A stretch of 64,000 bases of DNA, taken from assembly GCF_900113335.1 (NCBI RefSeq), contig NZ_FOOX01000003.1, positions 1 through 64,000 of the forward strand. Reading direction: 5' to 3'. Below are positions 26,952-35,339 of this stretch, piece by piece. Position 1 is the first letter of the stretch. Each line of letters begins with the position of its first letter. The notes below the pieces were generated by a model. It saw only the letters and a program-made list of their open reading frames with translations, had not been told where the DNA came from and ran no database searches. Source of the DNA: Desulfotruncus arcticus DSM 17038. Its GTDB lineage: Bacteria; Bacillota; Desulfotomaculia; Desulfotomaculales; Desulfallaceae. The position numbers and the translations under genes were made by a program.

Positions 26952-27971
26952 ATGAAGCTGATAAAAACTACAGAAGCGGAAGGTCATGTCCTGTGTCATG
27001 ATATGACACAGATTATTCCAGGCGTTGTTAAAGACGCAGTTTTTCGTAAGGGACACATTGTCACAAAAGAAGATATCCCGGTACTACTGTCCATCGGTAA
27101 AGAATACCTCTATATCTGGGAAAAAGATGATACAAAATATCACGAAAACGAAGCAGCAGAGATTTTGTGCGAAATTTGCAACAATGAGTATATGGAGGCC
27201 TCAGCAGTCAAAGAGGGAAAAATTGAACTATTTGCGGCTGCGGACGGTTTTTTTAAAATTGATGAAGAAAAGGTAAATGCAATAAACGCTCTGGGAGAAA
27301 TGATTATTGCCACCCGGCATGGAAATTTTCCGGTCAAGAAAGGTGACCAATTGGCGGGAACCCGGATCATCCCTTTGGTTATTGAAAAAGAAAAAATGAG
27401 AAAAGCAAAAGAGATTGCCGGCAGCAAGCCTTTACTAAGAATTATGCCGATTAGACATAAAAGAGTAGGTATCGTAACTACAGGTAACGAGGTCTATCGT
27501 GGCAGGATTCAGGATGCTTTTGGGCCGGTGATTCGGGAAAAACTGGGGGAATATGACACTGAGGTATTAGGACAGACAATTGTAAATGATGACCCTCAAA
27601 ATATTGCCAATTGCATTAAACAATTTATTGACAAAGGTGCGGAAATAGTGGTTTGTACCGGCGGAATGAGCGTAGATCCGGACGATACCACACCAACTGC
27701 GATAAAAAGTGTGGGAACGGAGTTGATTTCTTACGGTGCGCCTGTACTTCCCGGCGCTATGTTCTTACTGGCATATACCGAAATGGGAATTCCGGTTTTA
27801 GGACTTCCGGGTTGTGTCATGTATGCAAAGAGAACAATTTTTGATTTGGTACTGCCCAGGGTTCTGGCAGATGAAAAACTGACGGCAGAGGATTTAAGTC
27901 TTCTCGGCATTGGTGGGTTGTGTTTAAACTGCGCTACATGCTGCTTTCCCAATTGTGGATTTGGAAAATAG
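26952..27971 (+). CDS. MoeA/MogA-like molybdopterin-binding protein with C-terminal cysteine cluster
   Basis: A 339-residue protein. The middle and end (about 175-320) form a MoCF_biosynth domain with VGIVTTGNEVYRGRIQDAFGP, CTGGMSVDPDD and GAPVLPGAMFL, as in MoeA. The last 20 residues add a cluster of five cysteines, GLCLNCATCCFPNCGFGK, which could bind a metal or Fe-S cluster. It probably inserts or modifies the molybdenum cofactor for the hydroxylase encoded first in the operon. AAAGGAG precedes the ATG. It is not a full MoeA, since the N-terminal MoeA domains are replaced. Confidence 0.82.
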   Translation: MKLIKTTEAEGHVLCHDMTQIIPGVVKDAVFRKGHIVTKEDIPVLLSIGKEYLYIWEKDDTKYHENEAAEILCEICNNEYMEASAVKEGKIELFAAADGFFKIDEEKVNAINALGEMIIATRHGNFPVKKGDQLAGTRIIPLVIEKEKMRKAKEIAGSKPLLRIMPIRHKRVGIVTTGNEVYRGRIQDAFGPVIREKLGEYDTEVLGQTIVNDDPQNIANCIKQFIDKGAEIVVCTGGMSVDPDDTTPTAIKSVGTELISYGAPVLPGAMFLLAYTEMGIPVLGLPGCVMYAKRTIFDLVLPRVLADEKLTAEDLSLLGIGGLCLNCATCCFPNCGFGK

Positions 27972-27988
27972 TGAAAAAATCATTACTT

Positions 27989-28159
27989 GTGTACTATCTC
28001 GTTATGTCAGGGTTGGCTACAATGCCAACCCATTTTGCATTCTTAATCTTTTACATGTGCAATTTGAATTTGCAGTTTCTGGGTTCATTAATCAATTATA
28101 TAAATCATGTCTAATTTTACTGAGTTTTATAGTTTAGAAAAGTTGGCATGGTTATTGCG
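27989..28159 (+). promoter_or_regulatory. Second copy of the sigma-54 promoter module (hcn-like operon)
   Basis: TGGCATGGTTATTGCG (28144-28159) is a sigma-54 promoter. The palindrome GGTTGGC-TACAAT-GCCAACC (28011-28030) lies again 114 bases upstream. The stretch aligns without a gap to 21207-21377 and is nearly identical through the enhancer region, less so near the promoter. One activator must serve both. Confidence 0.9.
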
Positions 28160-28247
28160 TAACATCAATTAAGCAATAAATATTGTCAATTTATTGGTAT
28201 TTTCGACAATTCATTTTAAAAGAATGCTTTTGAAAGGAGGGAAAGAT

Positions 28248-28559
28248 ATGCGTATATCTGAACACCCCATCTTGGAGTTTCCGAAAAAAAGGGAGGTAAC
28301 ATTTACATTTGAGGGTCAAGTCCTTACCGGACTGGAAGGAGAACCAATCGCCGCCGCACTGCATGCCAACGGGATCAAGGTTTTAAGACACAGTCATAAG
28401 GATCATCGGGCCAGAGGATTTTTCTGTGCCATTGGCAACTGTTCTTCCTGTTATATGGAAGTAAATGGAGAACCAAATGTGCGAGTTTGTGTGGAAGAAC
28501 TGAAAGAAGGAATGATAGTCAATAGACAGGAAGACAAAGGAAAATACACGCGGAGGTGA
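28248..28559 (+). CDS. HcnA-like (2Fe-2S)-binding protein
   Basis: A 103-residue Fer2_4 protein with C-x4-C-x2-C (CAIGNCSSCYMEVNG) and a later cysteine at VCVEEL, the ligand set for a [2Fe-2S] cluster. It is the small subunit type of HcnABC and of dye-linked amino acid dehydrogenases. The ATG at 28248 has AAAGGAGGG upstream. It opens a five-gene operon. Confidence 0.87.
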   Translation: MRISEHPILEFPKKREVTFTFEGQVLTGLEGEPIAAALHANGIKVLRHSHKDHRARGFFCAIGNCSSCYMEVNGEPNVRVCVEELKEGMIVNRQEDKGKYTRR

Positions 28560-28565
28560 TAAAAG

Positions 28566-29639
28566 ATGAAGACTGCGGAAATAGCCATTGTAGGTGGCGG
28601 TCCTGCAGGTATGTGCGCAGCTTTAGTAGCTGCAAAACAAGGGGCAAAAGTAACATTATTTGACAGCTCAAAAATCCTTGGGGGGCAGTTGATCAAACAG
28701 ACCCATCGTTTTTTTGGATCGGAAAAAGAACATGCCGGAACCCGTGGGATTCAAATATGTGCCATGCTGGAAGAAGAAATCCGTAAGAATGAAAACATCG
28801 AGCTGCATTTGGATGCCACGGTTTTGGCAGCTTATGAAGATAAAATTATTGCCTATGAAGAAGGCGACAAGTATGAAAAGATGGCCTGCAAAAAGGTTAT
28901 TGTAGCTACCGGAGCATCAGAAAAAATGCTGGCTTTTGGTAACAACGATCTACCCGGTGTTTATGGAGCCGGAGCGGTTCAGACGCTAATGAATGTACAT
29001 GGAGTAGTGCCTGGACAGAAAGTACTGATGATAGGTTCAGGAAACATTGGGTTAATCGTATCCTACCAATTAATGCAGGCCGGTTTAAAAGTCGAGGCTA
29101 TTATCGAAGCAGCCCCCACCATCGGCGGATTTAAAGTACATGCCAGTAAAGTACGCCGGATGGGCGTACCAATTTTAACCTCCCATACTATTTTAGAAGC
29201 ATGTGGTACCGAATGTGTTGAAGGGGCAATTATCAGTCAGTTAGATGAAAAATGGAGTCCTATTCCCGGCACAGAAAAACGGATTGATGTTGATGTGATC
29301 TGCTTATCTGTAGGGCTGTCTCCGTTAACAGAATTATTTTGGCAGGTAGGATGCGAAATGAAACATATTTCGCCTCTTGGCGGTCATGTGCCGGTTAGAG
29401 ATGAAAATCTTGAGACCACCGTTTCCGGATTTTATGTTGCGGGAGATGCCTCAGGAGTGGAAGAAGCCAGCGCGGCTATGATTGAAGGTAAAATTGCTGG
29501 TCTGTCGGCAGCCGCATCACTTGGTTATGACCAAAATTATGCCATGTTAAGGAAGGAATATCTGGAGGATATCGGGATACTACGTTCCGGACCGGTAGGA
29601 GAAAAAATTAGACAAGGCCTGCAAATTCTTGCAGGATAG
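28566..29639 (+). CDS. HcnB-like NAD(P)/FAD-dependent oxidoreductase
   Basis: A 357-residue flavoprotein of the HcnB / dye-linked dehydrogenase alpha-subunit type. IVGGGPAGMCAALVAAKQGA (about 7-26) binds FAD, VLMIGSGNIGLIVSYQL (about 155-171) is a second Rossmann motif, and FYVAGDASGVEEASAAMIEGKIAG is the FAD ribityl motif. It is well short of glycerol-3-phosphate dehydrogenases. It sits between the [2Fe-2S] and 4Fe-4S subunits and probably passes electrons from the HcnC-like partner to the clusters. Confidence 0.87.
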   Translation: MKTAEIAIVGGGPAGMCAALVAAKQGAKVTLFDSSKILGGQLIKQTHRFFGSEKEHAGTRGIQICAMLEEEIRKNENIELHLDATVLAAYEDKIIAYEEGDKYEKMACKKVIVATGASEKMLAFGNNDLPGVYGAGAVQTLMNVHGVVPGQKVLMIGSGNIGLIVSYQLMQAGLKVEAIIEAAPTIGGFKVHASKVRRMGVPILTSHTILEACGTECVEGAIISQLDEKWSPIPGTEKRIDVDVICLSVGLSPLTELFWQVGCEMKHISPLGGHVPVRDENLETTVSGFYVAGDASGVEEASAAMIEGKIAGLSAAASLGYDQNYAMLRKEYLEDIGILRSGPVGEKIRQGLQILAG

Positions 29640-29650
29640 GGGGTGAAGAA

Positions 29651-30142
29651 GTGTTTGATAAAACAGGAGTAGCAACACCGGAAATGTTAAAGGAAATTGT
29701 GCCGAGTGAAGAAAGGCGAAAAAGGGGACCATATGCGGTATTTGAATGTTTTCAGAAAATACCCTGCAACCCATGTCAAACCTCCTGTAAATTCGGTGCA
29801 GTAGCAGTGTTTCAGGATATAAATAACACTCCACAAGTAGATTTTGAAAAATGTACAGGTTGCGGGGTTTGCGTCAGCAACTGCCCAGGGCTGGCTATTT
29901 CTATAATAGATGAAACTTACAGTGAAAATGAAGCAACGATTAAAATTCCCTATGAACTTCTCCCCCTGCCTATGGTAGGACAAGTTGTTGATGCTTTAGA
30001 TCGGGAAGGCCAAGTCATTGGAAAAGCACAGGTTATTAAGGTGCAAAGTTCAAAGGCCTTAAACAAAACTAATGCTATAACGATCGCAGTACCGAAAGAC
30101 CAAGCCATGTTAGTGAGAAACATTGGATTGGGGGGAAACTGA
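29651..30142 (+). CDS. 4Fe-4S dicluster-type electron transfer subunit
   Basis: A 163-residue protein with GTG start and AGGGGGTG upstream. One ferredoxin motif is complete (CTGCGVCVSNCPG). A second, CNPCQTSCKFGAV, lies before it. The C-terminal 60 residues form a predicted small beta domain (VVDALDREGQVIGKAQVIKV) of no recognised kind. It ends by overlapping the next gene (TGATG). It is the extra iron-sulfur subunit that distinguishes this operon from simple hcnABC. Confidence 0.83.
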   Translation: MFDKTGVATPEMLKEIVPSEERRKRGPYAVFECFQKIPCNPCQTSCKFGAVAVFQDINNTPQVDFEKCTGCGVCVSNCPGLAISIIDETYSENEATIKIPYELLPLPMVGQVVDALDREGQVIGKAQVIKVQSSKALNKTNAITIAVPKDQAMLVRNIGLGGN

Positions 30143-30429
30143 TGAGCGAGAAAGGAAAAACTTATTTATGTCGGTGTGAGGACATTACATTAGAGGAAAT
30201 CCAGGAGCTGCTCAAGGATGGTGTCCAAACCTTTGAAGAGATAAAAAGAATCACCCGCTGTACGATGGGTCCCTGTCAGGGAAAAACTTGCAGAAACCTG
30301 ATTACCCAAGAAATTGCCAAAGCTAGAGGAGTTAAGCCTGGGGATGTGGATGTTCCCACCTATCGTGCTCCGGCTAAACCCATTAAATTGGGTGAACTAG
30401 CAAAGATAGGTGGTGAAAAAGATGCGTAA
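30142..30429 (+). CDS. BFD-like [2Fe-2S] protein
   Basis: A 95-residue protein with the four cysteines of the bacterioferritin-associated ferredoxin fold, CRCEDIT and RCTMGPCQGKTC. In dye-linked dehydrogenase operons this small domain is the last electron carrier or is fused to the alpha subunit. Start overlaps the previous stop by one base; stop overlaps the next gene by eight. Confidence 0.87.
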   Translation: MSEKGKTYLCRCEDITLEEIQELLKDGVQTFEEIKRITRCTMGPCQGKTCRNLITQEIAKARGVKPGDVDVPTYRAPAKPIKLGELAKIGGEKDA

Positions 30430-31564
30430 GAGTGCAGATGTAGTGGTAATTGGCGGGGGTGCTGTGGGTTGCGCCACAGCCTATTATTTAGCAAAAAAAG
30501 GCTTTAAGAACATAGTTTTGCTAGAAAAAACTTATGTGACTTATGGAAGTACCGGAAGGTGTGCCGCCGGGATCAGGCAGATGTGGGGCACCGAAATGAA
30601 CTGTCTGATTTCCAAGGGTGCTTGTGAGTTGTTTAAACAAATTGGCGAAGAATCCGGTTACGGAGATATCGAATTTGAGCAGAGAGGCTATTTGTTGATT
30701 ACCTATGATGAAAGTCAAGCAAAGATGCTGGACAAAAACCTAGCACTGCAGAACCGTCTGGGATATCCCTCAAAGAAATTAAACGCAGAAGATGCTAAAG
30801 AATTAGTACCTGTGTTGAATACGGAAGGTTTAGTTGCCGCTTATTACGGTCCGGAGGACGGATACATCAACCCATTTAAATCCACCTATGCCTTTGCTAT
30901 GGGATCAGAAAAACTTGGCGTTGAAATTAACAACTATACCGCAGTAACAGGATTTGAGACTAAAGGAAGGCAGATTATAGGAGTGGTTACGGATAAAGGC
31001 ACAATAGCCACCAATACGGTGATCAACTGTGCCGGTCCCCATGCCAAATTTATCGGGCAGATGCTTGGGATGGAGCACCCGATTGAACCGGAACGGCACC
31101 AGATTATGGTTACCGAAGCCGTAGAACATATGGTGGACCCACTGGTGATGTCATTCCACCATAGTTCATATATTCAGCAGGTAAGACATGGAGGATTTCT
31201 CTTAGGATATGGTCATCCTCATGAACCAAAAGGGATAAACTTTATTAATTCTTCGGATTTTATGGAAGAGATGGCAAAAAAAGCAGTATTCCAGATTCCC
31301 GCATTAAAAGACATCCGGGTGGTCAGGCAGTGGGCGGGACATTATGATGTTTCTCCCGATGCCCAGCCCGTGATGGGAAAAGTTCCGGAATATGACGGGT
31401 ATTTATTAGCAGTAGGATGCGGAAAGGGCTTTATGCTAGCACCTATGATTGGCAAGATGATGAGTGAATATATGATGGGTGAAAAATCTGTTATAGATGT
31501 TGAAAAGTTAAGCGTAGAACGTTTTGCTAAAGGTGAATTGATTATTGAGCCTGCGGTAGTCTAG
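30422..31564 (+). CDS. HcnC/SoxB-like FAD-dependent amine or imino acid dehydrogenase
   Basis: A 380-residue DAO-family flavoprotein, the probable catalytic subunit. VVVIGGGAVGCATAYYLAKKG (about 6-26) binds FAD, STGRCAAGIRQMWG is the second conserved loop, and YLLAVGCGKGFMLAPMIGKMM is the C-terminal FAD motif. It resembles the beta subunit of dye-linked L-proline dehydrogenase and HcnC, as well as sarcosine oxidase. Substrates fit secondary amino acids. The ATG at 30422 overlaps the BFD gene; GTG at 30410 is another choice. Specificity is not shown by sequence. Confidence 0.87.
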   Translation: MRKSADVVVIGGGAVGCATAYYLAKKGFKNIVLLEKTYVTYGSTGRCAAGIRQMWGTEMNCLISKGACELFKQIGEESGYGDIEFEQRGYLLITYDESQAKMLDKNLALQNRLGYPSKKLNAEDAKELVPVLNTEGLVAAYYGPEDGYINPFKSTYAFAMGSEKLGVEINNYTAVTGFETKGRQIIGVVTDKGTIATNTVINCAGPHAKFIGQMLGMEHPIEPERHQIMVTEAVEHMVDPLVMSFHHSSYIQQVRHGGFLLGYGHPHEPKGINFINSSDFMEEMAKKAVFQIPALKDIRVVRQWAGHYDVSPDAQPVMGKVPEYDGYLLAVGCGKGFMLAPMIGKMMSEYMMGEKSVIDVEKLSVERFAKGELIIEPAVV

Positions 31565-31653
31565 AGTTTTAAAAAATGGCTCTTACATGTTAAGAGGATA
31601 AGGCTCTGCTGGAGAGCAATCCGAGCGCTTAGTGGGGGTCTGCCCGGGATATC

Positions 31654-31677
31654 AGGGGTAACTTTAGGGTTACTCCT
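31654..31677 (+). terminator. Hairpin at the end of the hcn-like operon
   Basis: AGGGGTAAC (31654-31662) pairs with GTTACTCCT (31669-31677) with one mismatch and a six-base loop; CTTCCTTTT follows. It may end transcription of the hcn-like operon. Confidence 0.45.
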
Positions 31678-31823
31678 CTTCCTTTTAGTAAAATCACCGA
31701 TAAAATCCTACCTATGATATCTGAATGGCAATCTAGGCTAATGGATCGTGTAATATCCCATCACTTTCCTAGAGATTACTGGACTATTGTGCATATCAAA
31801 TTGGATACGTGTATCAAAATGAG

Positions 31824-31859
31824 AGCCTGCGAGTTAAATCTTAATGCGCAGGCTTTTTG
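31824..31859 (+). terminator. Rho-independent terminator
   Basis: AGCCTGCG (31824-31831) pairs exactly with CGCAGGCT (31847-31854), followed by TTTTT. It isolates the kor operon from what lies upstream. Confidence 0.75.
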
Positions 31860-31992
31860 TATCATTATGAGATAGTAATAATCCTTGAGAAAGTAGTCAT
31901 TCCATTCGCCGCCAAAAGGAACATTTTGCTGTAATGCCTGCTGCCGTTGGCTTTGGGGAGATTGCAAAATTTTTATACCTGAAGTTTTTAGG

Positions 31993-32008
31993 TGGCATGG
32001 TTGTTGCT
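31993..32008 (+). promoter_or_regulatory. Sigma-54 promoter of the korDABC operon
   Basis: TGGCATGGTTGTTGCT fits TGGCAY-N5-TTGCW. It lies 60 bases before korD. The -24 element and spacer start resemble those of the hcn-like promoter. Confidence 0.85.
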
Positions 32009-32067
32009 CATAGTAATGTTGCAACAGGACTTATACAATAATTTGTTAATAGAATGGAGTGTTCGTA

Positions 32068-32349
32068 ATGGCAAGACCAGCTACAAATTATGATAATAAT
32101 AGAATATACGTGAAAAGTCAATGGTGCAAGGGTTGCGGTATCTGTACCGCCCTCTGTCAAAACAGGGTGCTGCTGATTGATAACCGTGGTAAAGCTGTTG
32201 TTGTTAACCCTGAGGCATGCACCGGGTGCGGCCGCTGTGAATCTCATTGTCCCGACCTGGCGATCTCGTTGGATCGTTCTGAAAAAAATGAAATACCAGT
32301 TTTTGCTGAACAAACAATTAATCAAAACCCGGGTCATGCGCGGGCATAA
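32068..32349 (+). CDS. korD: 2-oxoacid:ferredoxin oxidoreductase, ferredoxin subunit
   Basis: A 93-residue two-cluster ferredoxin with CKGCGICTALCQ and CTGCGRCESHCPD, each followed by the usual spacing but with a Q or D where proline is common. It is the delta subunit of a four-part KorDABC enzyme and takes electrons from the TPP subunits. The ATG at 32068 has GGAGTG upstream. First gene after the sigma-54 promoter. Confidence 0.88.
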   Translation: MARPATNYDNNRIYVKSQWCKGCGICTALCQNRVLLIDNRGKAVVVNPEACTGCGRCESHCPDLAISLDRSEKNEIPVFAEQTINQNPGHARA

Positions 32350-32384
32350 CATAAAATGAACACACGGTTAAGGGGGTTCTGGCA

Positions 32385-33527
32385 TTGAACCGGGCAGTTG
32401 AAATTGCTAAGTTAATGCAGGGAAATGAAGCTGTTGCAGAGGGAGCTTTGGCTGCCGGGGTGCGCTTTTTTGCGGGGTATCCTATCACCCCGTCAACTGA
32501 AATCGCAGAAATTATGTCTGAGCGCTTGCCCCGTATGGGTGGAAAATTTATTCAAATGGAAGATGAAATAGCCAGCATTGCTGCAATAATAGGGGCTTCG
32601 CTGGCTGGCGTTAAAACTATTACCGCCACCAGCGGGCCTGGCTTTTCATTAATGCAGGAGAACCTGGGCTTTGCAGCTATGGCTGAAGTGCCTATCGTGG
32701 TTGTGAATGTTCAAAGGAGCGGACCGAGCACAGGGATGCCGACTGCGCCTGCCCAGGGTGACGTGATGCAATCCCGTTGGGGTACCCACGGGGATCATCC
32801 GGTTATCGTGCTCAGCCCGTCTTCGGTCAGGGAAGCTTATAATCTGGCTTTTAAGTCAGTTAATCTTGCTGAAAAATACAGAGTGCCGGTCATTTTGCTC
32901 ATGGATGAAGTGATAGGCCATTTAAGGGAGAAAGTTGTGCTGTCGGCTTTAACTGAACTTGAAGTAGTAAACCGGTCTGAGCCTAATGTTGATCCCGCAG
33001 ATTATCTCCCTTACCGAGCAAATCAAAATGGAGTGCCAACTTTAGCTAATTTTGGTCAGGGCTATCGCTACCATGTCACCGGACTTGTTCATGATGAAAA
33101 AGGCGCACCTACAAATAACCCGGTGGTGGCTGAGGGCTTAATAAAACGATTAAACAATAAAAATACCTTTAACATAGATGATATTAGCATGGACAGTAGC
33201 AAAAACATGGAAGATGCAGAGCTGGTTGTTATAGCATACGGCTCAGTTGCTCGATCAGCATCGCAGGCCGTAAAGGAAGCCCGCGCAATGGGAATTAAAG
33301 CGGGTTTATACCGTCCGGCAGTGCTATGGCCTTTTCCGGAACAGAAGGTTAAGGCACTTACTGAGAGGGCTAATGTTATTATTGTGCCGGAAATGAACCT
33401 GGGGCAGTATAGATTGGAAGTTGAACGCTTAGCCGGCGGACGAACCAGGGTCATAGGTATTAATAGGGTGCACGGAGAACTGATCACGCCCGAGGAGATA
33501 CTTACGGCTCTAAGGGAGGTGTATTAG
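32385..33527 (+). CDS. korA: 2-oxoacid:ferredoxin oxidoreductase, alpha subunit
   Basis: A 380-residue alpha subunit. The motif FFAGYPITPSTEIAE (about 28-42) and the SGPGFSLMQENLGFA segment are diagnostic for KorA/VorB. It converts a 2-oxoacid plus CoA to acyl-CoA and CO2, with reduced ferredoxin. TTG start with AAGGGGG eight bases upstream. Which 2-oxoacid is used (2-oxoglutarate or a branched or aromatic one) is not clear. Confidence 0.9.
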   Translation: MNRAVEIAKLMQGNEAVAEGALAAGVRFFAGYPITPSTEIAEIMSERLPRMGGKFIQMEDEIASIAAIIGASLAGVKTITATSGPGFSLMQENLGFAAMAEVPIVVVNVQRSGPSTGMPTAPAQGDVMQSRWGTHGDHPVIVLSPSSVREAYNLAFKSVNLAEKYRVPVILLMDEVIGHLREKVVLSALTELEVVNRSEPNVDPADYLPYRANQNGVPTLANFGQGYRYHVTGLVHDEKGAPTNNPVVAEGLIKRLNNKNTFNIDDISMDSSKNMEDAELVVIAYGSVARSASQAVKEARAMGIKAGLYRPAVLWPFPEQKVKALTERANVIIVPEMNLGQYRLEVERLAGGRTRVIGINRVHGELITPEEILTALREVY

Positions 33528-33529
33528 GT

Positions 33530-34396
33530 ATGATGCAGGATCTTGAAAAATACCTGCGGGTTAATATGTTTCCCCACATGTGGTGTCCGGGATGCGGCAA
33601 TGGAATAGTTTTAAGCTGCCTGCTTCGTGCGGTTGATAAGCTGGACTTGGACCAGGATCGCACTGTGATCGTTGGAGGGATCGGCTGTTCATCTCGTGCC
33701 GCCGGGTACCTGGACTTTAATACCCTGCATACTACCCACGGCCGCGCTTTGGCTTTTGCAACAGGAATAAAACTGGCAAAACCTGAACTTAATGTTATTG
33801 TTATTACCGGCGATGGAGACTGTACTGCTATTGGCGGCAATCACTTTATTCATGCGGCGCGGAGAAATATTGATATTACAGTACTACTGTTTAATAACAG
33901 CATTTACGGAATGACTGGCGGTCAGTATTCACCACTTACACCCGTTAAAAAGATGGCTACCACTGCGCCTTACGGTACTGTCGAACCGAATTTTGACGTT
34001 GCTGAGTTGGCCAGTGCTTCGGGAGCAACCTTTGTAGCCAGAAGCACCACTTACCACAGTACAATGCTGACAGGGGTGATAGCTGAAGGAATAACCCACA
34101 AAGGGTTTAGCTTAGTTGAGGCGGTGACGGCCTGTCCTACTGCCTATGGTAGAAAGAATAAAATGAAGAGCGCCGCTGATATGCTGATGTGGCAGAAAGA
34201 TAATTCAATTCACTTAAATAAAGCCGAGAAGATGACCCCAGAGGAATTAGCCGGCAAAATAGTTATCGGCAAGCTTTTTCATAAAGAAGCTCCAGAATAC
34301 ACTGAACTTTATAATGAAGTAATTAATAAAGCCAGGGGGCAAAATTCCGGATCTGTCGCAAACATTGCGGGAAAAGGGGGTAATGCCAATGGCTGA
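33530..34396 (+). CDS. korB: 2-oxoacid:ferredoxin oxidoreductase, beta (TPP) subunit
   Basis: A 288-residue thiamine-diphosphate subunit. WCPGCGNGIV near residue 20, GGIGCSSRAAGY, and the TPP-binding GDGDCTAIGGNHFIHAARRN with NNSIYGMTGGQ are all typical of KorB. It starts two bases after korA, and its end overlaps korC. Confidence 0.92.
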   Translation: MMQDLEKYLRVNMFPHMWCPGCGNGIVLSCLLRAVDKLDLDQDRTVIVGGIGCSSRAAGYLDFNTLHTTHGRALAFATGIKLAKPELNVIVITGDGDCTAIGGNHFIHAARRNIDITVLLFNNSIYGMTGGQYSPLTPVKKMATTAPYGTVEPNFDVAELASASGATFVARSTTYHSTMLTGVIAEGITHKGFSLVEAVTACPTAYGRKNKMKSAADMLMWQKDNSIHLNKAEKMTPEELAGKIVIGKLFHKEAPEYTELYNEVINKARGQNSGSVANIAGKGGNANG

Positions 34397-34934
34397 TAGA
34401 AATGAATTGCGTTTAAGCGGAACAGGCGGGCAGGGGTTGATTCTTGCCGGTATCATCATGGCTGATGCCGCTATCAGAGATGGCAGAAACTCAATCCAAT
34501 CCCAGTCCTACGGTCCGGAAGCGCGCGGGGGGGCCAGCAGGTCCGAGGTTATCATCGGTGATGATGAGATAGACTACCCAAAGGTATCCAAACCCGACGT
34601 ACTGTTGGTTATGAGCCAGGAAGCTTGTGACAAGTTCGCTACAGATTTTGAACGCGATGGAGTAATGATTGTTGACACGACTTACGTACATACCCTGCCC
34701 GACGTGGAAGGGGTTATCTATAAATTACCCATAAGCATGACAGCCAGAGATGAAATTGGAAAAGAAATGGTTGCCAACGTGGTAGCCCTGGGGGTAATTG
34801 CAAGAATTACCGGTGTTGTTTCCCGGGAAGCTTTGACCGAAGCGCTGCTTTCCCGCATCCCCAAGGGAACTGAAGATTTAAACCGAAAAGCATTGGAGGC
34901 AGGTTGGTCGCTTGTGGAAAAGGAGTTACATTAA
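34389..34934 (+). CDS. korC: 2-oxoacid:ferredoxin oxidoreductase, gamma subunit
   Basis: A 181-residue gamma subunit with LRLSGTGGQGLILAGIIMADAA near the start and SQSYGPEARGGASRSEVIIGDDEIDYP, both hallmark motifs. The ATG at 34389 has AAGGGGG nine bases upstream and overlaps korB by eight bases; an ATG at 34383 is possible. Confidence 0.9.
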   Translation: MADRNELRLSGTGGQGLILAGIIMADAAIRDGRNSIQSQSYGPEARGGASRSEVIIGDDEIDYPKVSKPDVLLVMSQEACDKFATDFERDGVMIVDTTYVHTLPDVEGVIYKLPISMTARDEIGKEMVANVVALGVIARITGVVSREALTEALLSRIPKGTEDLNRKALEAGWSLVEKELH

Positions 34935-35065
34935 ACCTTGAATAGACTTTGTTTGGTGGGCCCAAATTGATAAGTAAGGCGGCCAAAAAGGGGAGGAGAG
35001 GCTATAATGCCCCTCCTTCCGGGGCTGTTGCCAAAGTAGAAATAATTATGCTTTTAAACTTTTTG

Positions 35066-35088
35066 TCCTACCGTTTTAGGTAGGATTT
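35066..35088 (+). terminator. Possible terminator after korC
   Basis: TCCTACC (35066-35072) pairs with GGTAGGA (35079-35085), with a six-base loop and TTTC after it. The T-run is short, so this is a weak call. The rest of the 405-base gap after korC contains only the ACT fragment. Confidence 0.45.
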
Positions 35089-35187
35089 CAAACTTAAGCG
35101 AAAAATAGAATTTCAAATAGAACTAGATCTTAAATAAGTTTAATAAATATTTACGTCATAATTAATTGAAAGGCAGGTAGTTAAAAC

Positions 35188-35289
35188 ATGGTAGCGTCAA
35201 ATATAACTATCAGGTTAAAATTAGCCAACCAGCCGGGAACATTAGCAAAAAATTTGCATTATACAAGGATGAAGAATTTAATGTTATAA
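35188..35289 (+). pseudogene. ACT domain protein, N-terminal fragment
   Basis: An ATG after AGGCAGG opens MVASNITIRLKLANQPGTLAK, the first strand and helix of an ACT amino-acid-binding domain such as that at the start of some malic enzymes. Homology ends after 21 residues. A short foreign tail and a stop follow. It is a truncated gene. Confidence 0.6.
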
Positions 35290-35339
35290 TTAGCAGTAGA
35301 AAATACTTATATTAATTGTATAGGCTGGAGGGTAGTTAG

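Larger units (their letters stand above)
31565..31992. other. Intergenic region before the kor operon
   Basis: About 430 bases without a gene. They contain two hairpins listed separately, a GATACGTGTATC near-palindrome at about 31804-31815, and the upstream part of the kor sigma-54 promoter. I see no clear copy of the GGTTGGC-N6-GCCAACC enhancer; a GTTGGC half occurs near 31947. Confidence 0.5.
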
